From positions 1 through 6,739 of the forward strand of contig CANJNU010000051.1 of the NCBI GenBank assembly GCA_947475645.1: a stretch of DNA of 6,739 bases, written 5' to 3'. A program made the translations under genes and the position numbers. The notes below the pieces were generated by a model. It did no database searches, was not told the DNA's origin, and saw nothing but the letters and a program-made list of their open reading frames with translations. Shown piece by piece: positions 1 through 5,650 of the stretch. Every line of letters starts with the position of its first letter. Position 1 is the first letter of the stretch. The stretch comes from Bacteriovoracaceae bacterium. Lineage in GTDB: Bacteria > Bdellovibrionota > UBA1018.

Positions 1-520
1 CCTTCAGCACCTCCATCTCTTTGATGCTGTGCTGAACTAAATTCGCCAAGACTTTTCTACGAGGGCCCTCGAGAAGCTCACTTTTATGAAGCGAATGGGA
101 TGACTTTGCATCTTGAGTAGCACGTACGACTGTACTTTGCGACCGCTCAACAGCGATGAGCTCCCGGCGCACAGACAACTGCTGCAGCCGAATCCGGTCG
201 GCAAGGGTCGCGCGCCTGGCCTCCAATTCCATTACCCGCGACTCGAGCTCGCCGAGGCGTTTCTTTCCGATCGAACGCTCGGTCTGCTGGAGCTTCAAAA
301 GAAGCTGAATTTTCTTAACGCTCGTTTGAGCCTGTTTCTTTGATTTAAGATTAGTAATCAGTTCGGATTCGAGAGAAACCACTTGGGTTCTTAGCTTGGA
401 CAGCTGATCAGTAAAGGTTGTAGTTGCCGCGTGGTTTACGGCCGATGCCGCTCGAGCTAATTCGGTAATTCCAAGAAATACGGAGAGGACTCCGAGCCGA
501 TTAGGTCGCAAAAAGATCAT
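1..520 (-). CDS. EnvC-like secreted coiled-coil murein hydrolase activator (partial, C-terminus missing)
   Basis: I translated the minus strand from an ATG at 520-518; the frame stays open to the left edge, giving 173 residues. The N-terminus (MIFLRPNRLG, then a hydrophobic stretch to about residue 20, then ARAASA) looks like a Sec signal peptide cleaved near residues 24-27. Residues about 36-135 are rich in Leu, Glu, Lys, Arg and Gln with heptad-like spacing (for example ELESRVMELEARR at 91-103), as expected of a long coiled coil. The start overlaps the ftsX stop by 4 bp (ATGA), implying translational coupling. In known systems, periplasmic EnvC-type proteins use such a coiled coil to bind the FtsX periplasmic domain and a degenerate LytM/M23 domain to activate amidases. 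That second domain would lie off the window, so the EnvC assignment is inference from fold type and context. It could instead be an active M23 peptidase or another coiled-coil partner of FtsX. That the gene is real is nearly certain; the name is less so. Confidence 0.72.
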   Translation of the reverse strand, partial: MIFLRPNRLGVLSVFLGITELARAASAVNHAATTTFTDQLSKLRTQVVSLESELITNLKSKKQAQTSVKKIQLLLKLQQTERSIGKKRLGELESRVMELEARRATLADRIRLQQLSVRRELIAVERSQSTVVRATQDAKSSHSLHKSELLEGPRRKVLANLVQHSIKEMEVLK

Positions 521-1431
521 CTTTCTTCGGCTCCCGATGAGGTTGAAAGGCCAGCCATCAGGCCAAGTAACATACCAGCCAGCAGCAAGAACGCCGCAGT
601 ACTGACGGGCGCATGTGGAAACTGACTCATCAAGGGAGAAAGGTTGCGTACCCGGAGACCCAACCAGGATCGCGCCAGTAACCAACCGATTGCAGCAAAT
701 CCACCGCCCAGAGCCCCCACCCAAAAACAGGAGAGAATACTGGGCAGCCTCATTAATGTCCCGGAAGCGCCCCATTGCCTTAGCACGCTGAGCGACTCTC
801 GATGTAAGAATGCGTTGGTCTTCGCCAGGTGAACCAGGCCCGTAATTAACGCTATTCCAAGGCCAATCACAACGACTGCAATAAAAGTTCGGAGCGCACG
901 AAATGCACCGACCACTTGTTCAAATCGTTGATGGGAGCTCGCCACCGAGTCAACCCCATTCATTGCCTTTAAGCGATCGATTACCTTCGCGGCCCCCCCC
1001 ATTGCGAATGAACCCGAAATTGATACATACCGCGGAACTACAGCTTTGCCTTCCGGACCTAAATCTAGGATCTCGCGAACGAGTTCAGGATACGCAACCT
1101 TCAACTGACCGAGGAACTGATCCCCGTTTACCCGTCGAATTTCGACGCGCTCAGCTTGTGATCCCAATGAAACTCGAATCGAGTCCATTATTTTTTGATC
1201 CTCTTGTTCGCCGACTTGCTCGTCACTCAACGTGACCGAAGGTGAAGAAGGAGTTAAATAAGCCAAAATTACTTCGTCACTTTGTAGCTGATCTAAGAGA
1301 GGCGTTAATCCAGATTGAATCCAGTAAAACACTCCCATCATCGAAAGAAGCAAGCCCACGACCAGGGCCGATGAAACCTGACTGATCCCTGCGAGGCGCC
1401 AAGGGCGGAATGAAAGTTTTAGAAGAAACAT
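517..1431 (-). CDS. ftsX: Cell division ABC transporter permease-like protein FtsX
   Basis: This 304-residue inner-membrane protein is the membrane partner of FtsE. It relays ATP hydrolysis to periplasmic murein hydrolase control during division. Topology fits FtsX: one membrane segment near residues 19-39, a periplasmic domain at about 40-177, then three segments near 178-200, 229-256 and 277-298. The RESLSVLRQWGAS stretch (211-223) after the second segment matches the conserved cytoplasmic loop region of FtsX/MacB-type permeases. I chose the ATG at 1431-1429 because the preceding 69 in-frame codons lie inside ftsE and read as non-membrane, Arg- and Cys-rich sequence. An AAGGAAG ribosome site also sits 6 nt upstream of this ATG. 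The gene overlaps the end of ftsE by 13 bp and the next gene by 4 bp. It lacks the long N-terminal cytoplasmic extension of E. coli FtsX. An 8-G run spans codons 144-147. Sequence conservation is low, so the call leans on topology plus the adjacent FtsE. Confidence 0.88.
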   Translation of the reverse strand: MFLLKLSFRPWRLAGISQVSSALVVGLLLSMMGVFYWIQSGLTPLLDQLQSDEVILAYLTPSSPSVTLSDEQVGEQEDQKIMDSIRVSLGSQAERVEIRRVNGDQFLGQLKVAYPELVREILDLGPEGKAVVPRYVSISGSFAMGGAAKVIDRLKAMNGVDSVASSHQRFEQVVGAFRALRTFIAVVVIGLGIALITGLVHLAKTNAFLHRESLSVLRQWGASGTLMRLPSILSCFWVGALGGGFAAIGWLLARSWLGLRVRNLSPLMSQFPHAPVSTAAFLLLAGMLLGLMAGLSTSSGAEER

Positions 1432-2120
1432 GGACCACTTCCTTCTTCCACATGCAGATTGCCGTTCTTCATTATCGCGCAACGCTTTCTTACTCTCCGA
1501 ATAATCTCGCGGTCGTGGGTGGCAACGACCACCGTTGCTCCCGATGTGTTGGCGCGCAAAAAAAGATCCATTAATGACCAAGTAAAATCTCGATCTTGAG
1601 CACCTGTAGGCTCGTCGGCAATGACTAGTTCGGGGCATCTCACAAGCGCCCGAGCCACAGCAAGGCGCTGCGCCTCGCCTCCCGACAGAGTCGATGCCAT
1701 TCGTTCGCGTTTCTCGACCAATCCCAGTCGATCGAGAAGCTCTCCTGCTCGCGAGCGCCCTTGCGCGCCCGATGCGCGCCGCCCCGCCAACTGAACCGAG
1801 AGCATTAAATTATCCAGTACGCTAAGATCCGGAATTAACTTAATATTTTGAGGTACAAAACCCACTACCTGCCGAATGGAGCGAAGGGTAGATTTCGAAC
1901 ATCTCGCCAGATCGTAACCAAAAAGTCGCAATTCGCCTTGTGTGGGTAATTCTTCGGTCGCAAGCAAACGAAGGAATGACGATTTCCCTGCGCCCGTTCC
2001 CCCAAGCACATAAAGAAAATCACCCTTCTTTAACTCAAGCTCTAGACGATCTAGAACTTGAAGTTGTCCGAAGTAACTTTTTGAAACCGCCTTAAGTGTG
2101 ACCACTGAAGCACTCGACAT
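1419..2120 (-). CDS. ftsE: Cell division ATP-binding protein FtsE
   Basis: This 233-residue ABC ATPase is close to the usual FtsE length of about 220-230. All nucleotide-binding motifs are visible: Walker A GGTGAGKSS (40-48), Q-loop Gln91 in VPQN, signature LSGGE (145-149), Walker B LVIADEP (165-171, catalytic Glu170), D-loop GAQD (173-176) and switch His202. The Q-loop context GFVPQNIKLIPDLSVLDNL resembles FtsE and LolD-type ATPases. FtsE pairs with FtsX at the cytoplasmic face of the inner membrane and drives conformational change, not transport. Its 3' end overlaps ftsX by 13 bp, so the two are translated together. The D-loop reads GAQD where SALD or NLD is usual, a mild divergence. LolD or MacB-type ATPases are the main alternatives, but an FtsX-like partner directly downstream settles the call. 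No strong ribosome site or promoter is evident before the ATG at 2120. Confidence 0.93.
   Translation of the reverse strand: MSSASVVTLKAVSKSYFGQLQVLDRLELELKKGDFLYVLGGTGAGKSSFLRLLATEELPTQGELRLFGYDLARCSKSTLRSIRQVVGFVPQNIKLIPDLSVLDNLMLSVQLAGRRASGAQGRSRAGELLDRLGLVEKRERMASTLSGGEAQRLAVARALVRCPELVIADEPTGAQDRDFTWSLMDLFLRANTSGATVVVATHDREIIRRVRKRCAIMKNGNLHVEEGSGPCFF
1438..1444 (-). promoter_or_regulatory. Ribosome binding site that fixes the ftsX start
   Basis: On the minus strand AAGGAAG lies 6 nt before the ATG at 1431, inside the last codons of ftsE. It supports the internal start over the longer upstream reading frame that would begin at 1638. Confidence 0.6.
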
Positions 2121-2160
2121 AGCTTTAGCTTACCCATATAAACCGGCAAGCATCAATAAA

Positions 2161-2179
2161 TTGGATTGGATTGGATTGG
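2161..2179. repeat. Short tandem repeat, TTGGA pentamer, just under four copies
   Basis: Positions 2161-2179 read TTGGA three times followed by TTGG. It lies in the 103-bp gap between the HMA gene stop and the ftsE start, about 40-60 bp upstream of ftsE, where promoter or leader elements would sit. The rest of the gap (2121-2223) shows no clear hairpin terminator and no convincing consensus promoter. Confidence 0.85.
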
Positions 2180-2223
2180 CCACTGGATTTCGTATGTTCT
2201 CTGGAGTCTGAATTTTGACGTTT

Positions 2224-2595
2224 TTAATCGATCGCTGAAGCGTGATAACCAGCAGCCTCGACCGCCTCAATTAGCTTTGCGGGATCGACCTGTACTCCCG
2301 ACTTAAGGCTCACAATAGCCAAATGTGGAGCATCATTACCTTTTTTTGCCTTAAAGGTTACCTTTTCCACACCGTTGATCTTTTTTAACGAGGCAGTAAT
2401 CGCTTTTTCACAACTTTGGCAACTCATCCCAGTAATCTGAAATACGGCTTTCGACTTCCCTGCCTCGCTTAAGAGAAACGCTGGGCGTCCCGACATGGAT
2501 TGCCCCTCCGCATGCGCTTCGCCTTCACAAGCACGCAGCACAGGAGACAGAATTGAAGCAGTGAGCGCGAATCCGATTACGAAAACATTTTTCAT
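2224..2595 (-). CDS. Exported heavy-metal-associated (HMA) domain protein
   Basis: This small 123-residue protein has a signal peptide (MKNVFVIGFALTASILSPV, cleavage near residues 22-23) followed by one HMA domain at about 50-122. The metal-binding motif is GMSCQSC (56-62, Cys59 and Cys62), with the typical later elements INGVEKV (73-79) and AVEAAGYHA (111-119). HMA domains bind soft metals such as Cu(I) or Hg(II) between the two cysteines; an exported single-domain form recalls MerP-type periplasmic carriers. Cys23 directly follows the hydrophobic stretch, so a lipoprotein is possible, but LRAC is a poor lipobox because of the Arg at -2. A weak AGGA ribosome site lies 7 nt before the ATG at 2595. 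No metal pump, regulator or mer gene is nearby, so the metal and partner are unknown. It points the same way as ftsE but is 103 bp away; co-transcription is possible. Family is confident, function is not. Confidence 0.88.
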   Translation of the reverse strand: MKNVFVIGFALTASILSPVLRACEGEAHAEGQSMSGRPAFLLSEAGKSKAVFQITGMSCQSCEKAITASLKKINGVEKVTFKAKKGNDAPHLAIVSLKSGVQVDPAKLIEAVEAAGYHASAID

Positions 2596-3628
2596 GATGG
2601 AATCCTACCCCATCTCTCCTTTAGAATCAAAGTCTGTGAATCTCTCTCGGCTTGGACCCCCTTCATTTGAATGGCTGACTAAAAATATCCGAATTTTAGG
2701 GAATCGATTTGCTTTTATTGCGCCCTGGCTGCGACTAGCCGGTTTACGCTGGCTTATTGGATATTGGATATGGATTGCCGTATTTCGATTAATCGCCCTG
2801 ACCTTGTTAACCTACTTCATGATTACCGGAAATCACGGCGTGCGCTTCGAAGAGCTTAGCGATGCATTTACAAGTAATGAGCTTACATTCATGGGTGTGG
2901 GATCTGCCCTTTTCGTTCTAGCGTGTCGCTGGCTGCCCTCTCAATCCATCCTCTCGCCCCCTCAGCCGCTCCCCGCTCTCAGTAAGGCTGCCTGGCTTCC
3001 GGGGTTTACTCAGGGCTCGATTCTCGCCGGTGGAATCGTATTGGTCTTTCTGCTTCTCGGCTCGCACCAATACCTCGGTTTCTTCATTCAGATGGACGGT
3101 GCGCCCATCGCGCTACTCACGCTTTTCGTCAGAACCTTGGCACTCTGTTCCTTCGCCTACTTCGACGAATACATTTTTAGAAAGCAGATCGAGGCCCCTC
3201 TGATTCATGAACTTTGCCAAGGAGAGAAGCGATGGATCCGGCAACTTCAAGTGACGGCTGGCACAGCCCTTCTCTACGCCACGGTACGTTGGGTTCAATT
3301 TGATTTAGGCTGGATGACCTTTTTTACGCTTCTTTTGCTCTCCTCCAGTCTCTCATTACGCGCCGCCCACAGTAAAAGTTTCGTACAAGGCGCGGGATTT
3401 ATTGCCGGGATACTGATTTTTTTTCAACCCATATGCAGCCTTCCTGTCTTCGGAAGTGACTTTATGGGGCTTATATTAATGAAATATCAATCGAAGACCA
3501 TGGAGACTGATTATTTCACTCGATTGCTGACGGGGGGGGCCGGTGGTCCCCTTTCGAGTCTCTCGCTTCAAGTGCTTCTCGCGATCGATCTTTATAGAAA
3601 CTTCCGGTTAGCGAAGAAAAGCATTTAA
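2594..3628 (+). CDS. Polytopic membrane protein, degenerate CPBP-like (tol-linked)
   Basis: This is a membrane protein of 344 residues if it starts at the ATG at 2594. The start is uncertain: ATG at 2597 or GTG at 2636 are also possible and none has a good ribosome site. Hydrophobic segments lie near residues 53-77, 95-111, 141-157, 169-190, 219-235, 240-256 and 263-283. FDEYIFR (190-196) resembles CPBP/Abi motif 1 (EExxxR), with Asp for the first Glu. ALLYATVRW (225-233) then aligns with motif 2, where the usual His is replaced by Arg. AAHSKSFVQGAGFIAGIL (257-274) recalls the last motif without its active-site His. So the CPBP fold is plausible but the metalloprotease residues appear partly lost; this is inference from motif reading. 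The C-terminus has a Gly-rich LLTGGAGGPLSS (311-322), whose 8-G run encodes residues 313-316. The gene ends 33 bp before tolQ on the same strand and is likely co-transcribed. Gene existence is well supported; function is unknown. Confidence 0.8.
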   Translation: MMESYPISPLESKSVNLSRLGPPSFEWLTKNIRILGNRFAFIAPWLRLAGLRWLIGYWIWIAVFRLIALTLLTYFMITGNHGVRFEELSDAFTSNELTFMGVGSALFVLACRWLPSQSILSPPQPLPALSKAAWLPGFTQGSILAGGIVLVFLLLGSHQYLGFFIQMDGAPIALLTLFVRTLALCSFAYFDEYIFRKQIEAPLIHELCQGEKRWIRQLQVTAGTALLYATVRWVQFDLGWMTFFTLLLLSSSLSLRAAHSKSFVQGAGFIAGILIFFQPICSLPVFGSDFMGLILMKYQSKTMETDYFTRLLTGGAGGPLSSLSLQVLLAIDLYRNFRLAKKSI

Positions 3629-3661
3629 TCCCGAAGTGTTCCTCGATAAACTCCAAGGCCT

Positions 3662-4366
3662 ATGCAGAACACAGCTCTTTCTCCGGCCTCTCTCAATTTT
3701 ATCGACATGATTGCGGAAAGCAGTTTCATGGCCAAGGTCGTGCTCGTTCTCTTGGTCGGCTCTTCGATTTTTTGTTGGGCAATCATTCTTAGTAAACTCA
3801 AAACACTTTCTAACTGCGTTCATCAGAATAATAAGTTTCTCGATACATTCTGGAAAAGTAAGAATTTGGAGGAAATCATAGCCAAAACTGAGAAGTTCAA
3901 TAAGTCACCAGTGGCTATCGTTTTTAAGAATGGTGTACGCGAGCTTCAAAGAATCACCGCTGCGGAGGTGGTTCTTACTTCTGCCGAAAAACTCGAAAAC
4001 ATTAATCGAACCCTGATGAGAACTTCGACAGCAGAGGTTGCTCAACTTGAAAATTACCTGGGCTGGCTGGGAACAACAGCAAGCGCCGCTCCCTTCGTTG
4101 GACTTTTTGGAACGGTTTGGGGCATTCTCGAATCCTTCCGCAGTATCGGCGCATCAGGCGCAGCAAATCTAGCCGTGGTCGGCCCCAGCATTTCCGAAGC
4201 GCTCATTACAACAGCCGTGGGAATTGCTGTGGCCATTCCAGCGGTGGTTGCCTTTAACCACTTCTCGGGACAAATTAGAAAAATTGCAGTCGAAATGGAA
4301 TGCTTTTCTCAAGACTTTATCAACATTATTCAAAGAAGCGGTAACTTGTCTGGAAAGAGAGACTAA
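3662..4366 (+). CDS. tolQ: Tol-Pal system proton-channel subunit TolQ (ExbB/TolQ/MotA family)
   Basis: This 234-residue inner-membrane protein matches the usual TolQ length of about 230. Three membrane segments are visible: about 22-44, 132-160 and 177-200, with a large cytoplasmic loop between the first two. The family hallmarks are present: APFVGLFGTVWGI (143-155) in segment 2 and SEALITTAVGIAVAIPAV (178-195) in segment 3. Thr151 and Thr183/Thr184 fall where polar pore residues sit in the family. With TolR it forms the proton-driven stator that energises TolA. An AAGG motif ends only 3 nt before the ATG at 3662, a rather short ribosome-site spacing. The gene follows the CPBP-like gene by 33 bp and precedes tolR by 3 bp. 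ExbB is the alternative, but tolR, tolA and tolB downstream make TolQ the clear choice. Confidence 0.95.
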   Translation: MQNTALSPASLNFIDMIAESSFMAKVVLVLLVGSSIFCWAIILSKLKTLSNCVHQNNKFLDTFWKSKNLEEIIAKTEKFNKSPVAIVFKNGVRELQRITAAEVVLTSAEKLENINRTLMRTSTAEVAQLENYLGWLGTTASAAPFVGLFGTVWGILESFRSIGASGAANLAVVGPSISEALITTAVGIAVAIPAVVAFNHFSGQIRKIAVEMECFSQDFINIIQRSGNLSGKRD

Positions 4367-4369
4367 GCC

Positions 4370-4786
4370 ATGGGTTTTTCTATTCGAAAGACACCGTCCA
4401 CGCTGGCCGAAATTAACGTAACTCCGCTTGTCGATGTGATGCTCGTTTTACTGATTATCTTTATGATTTCTGCCCCCATGATGCAACAAGGAGTACATGT
4501 AGACCTACCGAAGGCGAATGCGGGTAGCCTAGATGATGTTCCCGAGCAGATCTTACTGGTGATCAATAGCAAAAAACAAATTTCGATGAGTAATAACCTC
4601 GTCGACATAACAACCCTTCGCACTAAACTCGAGAGCATTGCCTCGGTGAAACCCCAAGTTCAGGTTTTCATTCAAGCCGACCAAAGCATTGCCTATGGCT
4701 TCGTTGCTCAAGTGATGGCGGAAGTTAAAAAAGCTAAAATCATACGAGTAGGCTTGGTTACGGCACCCGAAGATCCCGTTCGATGA
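4370..4786 (+). CDS. tolR: Tol-Pal system protein TolR (ExbD/TolR family)
   Basis: At 138 residues this matches the usual TolR/ExbD length. A short cytoplasmic N-terminus containing EINVTPLVD (14-22) leads into one membrane helix at about 20-37. Asp22 is the conserved protonatable residue needed for coupling proton flow to movement. The periplasmic domain follows from about 40, with the family-typical VFIQADQSIAYGFVAQVMAE (98-117). TolR pairs with TolQ in the stator and, by family knowledge, its periplasmic domain can contact peptidoglycan. The start lies 3 bp after the tolQ stop, with a purine-rich GGAAAGAGAG upstream serving as ribosome site. Its TGA overlaps the tolA ATG (ATGA), so tolQ, tolR and tolA are probably translationally coupled. 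Confidence 0.95.
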   Translation: MGFSIRKTPSTLAEINVTPLVDVMLVLLIIFMISAPMMQQGVHVDLPKANAGSLDDVPEQILLVINSKKQISMSNNLVDITTLRTKLESIASVKPQVQVFIQADQSIAYGFVAQVMAEVKKAKIIRVGLVTAPEDPVR

Positions 4787-5601
4787 AGTCAATCCCCGCA
4801 ACGCTCGCAGCCCCCCTCAATCCAAACCGATCCCACGATAACCAGCTGGGCAGAGCGCTGCGCATTTCTACGTACCTTCACGTCGCCTTACTTCTCTTCT
4901 TAATGATTAAAAACTGGGTCCTTCCCTCGGAACCCAAATTCTTAGCGCCATCCCTTCAAGTCGATTTAGTCTCACTTCCTCAAAATCTCAAAAAGGACGT
5001 TCCTTCGCCGACCATTCCGGTGGCCGAGCAGAGCGAGAGCCCGGCGGCCAGCCCACACGCTGTGCCCGCCCCAATCGAGCGCGTCGAGGCGCCCAGCATT
5101 CATCCGAACGAAATGGTGCTTCATCCAAAAAGGGCCAAACCTTCGAGCACCAAACATCAGGCAAACAAAGACCGTGAGAAGCGCATTCATGGCGCACTTG
5201 CTCGAATTAAGGCGCTCAACAAAATCGGCGGAAATGAAAAGCCCGGCTTGCGAGTCGCACAGCCTCTCACTGGCAATCAACTTTCACGAGGAACAAGCCA
5301 AAGCGGCGACGCTCGCGAGGCAGCCATCTCTGGGTACGACCAAGCCCTTCGCGATCGGCTGATCGAGAACTGGGCGCTCCCCGTTTGGCTTTCGAGACAA
5401 AACCTTTCCGCGCGGGTTCAACTCTTTCTGGACGGTCGAGGCAATATCCGAAACTTTAAGTTTTTGAAACGCTCAGGAAGCGAGCAATTCGACCTTGCCG
5501 TGCGTAAAACACTCGAGGACAGCCAGCCGTTCCCACCGCCTCCCGAGGAAGTTCGGTCATGGATTCAAAGCGAGGGTGTTACTTTAGGATTCCCTCTTTA
5601 A
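4783..5601 (+). CDS. tolA: TolA-like energy transducer with TonB-type C-terminal domain
   Basis: This 272-residue protein has a cytoplasmic N-terminus, one membrane helix at about 29-47, a linker and a C-terminal TonB/TolA-type domain at about 185-272. The helix carries Ser29-x3-His33, the spacing used by TolA and TonB to engage the TolQ/R or ExbB/D stator. The C-terminal domain shows YDQALRDRLIENWALPVWL (185-203), then ARVQLFLDGRGNIRNFKFLKRSG (split here as 210-219 and 220-232), then AVRKTLEDSQPFPPPPEEV (239-257). It would reach across the periplasm to TolB/Pal. It is much shorter than E. coli TolA (about 420): the long Ala/Lys helix is replaced by a Pro-rich stretch (about 73-107) and a short basic, possibly helical stretch (117-149), more like TonB. 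Its position after tolR with a 4-bp overlap and before tolB argues for the TolA role. Confidence 0.88.
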   Translation: MKSIPATLAAPLNPNRSHDNQLGRALRISTYLHVALLLFLMIKNWVLPSEPKFLAPSLQVDLVSLPQNLKKDVPSPTIPVAEQSESPAASPHAVPAPIERVEAPSIHPNEMVLHPKRAKPSSTKHQANKDREKRIHGALARIKALNKIGGNEKPGLRVAQPLTGNQLSRGTSQSGDAREAAISGYDQALRDRLIENWALPVWLSRQNLSARVQLFLDGRGNIRNFKFLKRSGSEQFDLAVRKTLEDSQPFPPPPEEVRSWIQSEGVTLGFPL

Positions 5602-5650
5602 GCGAAGCAGCCCCCTTTATTCCTGCAGCCAATCATGAGACATATAAAGG

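Noticed and set aside
113..343. Plus-strand frame of 76 codons
   Set aside because: It is a shadow of the EnvC-like coiled-coil gene on the minus strand, with no ribosome site or recognisable domain.
644..1235. Two plus-strand frames (644-832 and 903-1235)
   Set aside because: Both are antisense to ftsX, have Pro/Arg-rich composition typical of shadow frames and no recognisable motif.
1431..1638. Extended ftsX reading frame with 69 more N-terminal residues
   Set aside because: This stretch is the antisense-free overlap with ftsE in another frame, is Arg- and Cys-rich and unlike FtsX. The ATG at 1431 has a good ribosome site and a fitting N-terminus.
2121..2223. Search for a terminator or promoter in the HMA-ftsE gap
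   Set aside because: I found no stem followed by a T run and no well-spaced -35/-10 pair on the minus strand; only the pentamer repeat stands out.
2553..2580. Candidate plus-strand promoter TTGAAG with GATTAC 16 bp apart, inside the HMA gene
   Set aside because: The match is too weak (4 of 6 and 3 of 6 consensus bases) to report as a promoter; it could arise by chance.
2495..2593. Extended N-terminus of the CPBP-like protein
   Set aside because: It lies antisense to the HMA coding sequence, reads as low-hydrophobicity Cys/Ser-rich sequence, and its ATG has no ribosome site.
3629..3661. Possible terminator or separate promoter between the CPBP-like gene and tolQ
   Set aside because: The 33-bp gap has no hairpin and is too short for a convincing separate promoter, so read-through is more likely.
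4363..5280. Several minus-strand frames across tolR and tolA
   Set aside because: They are antisense to clearly recognised genes, show no motifs and have no supporting start signals.
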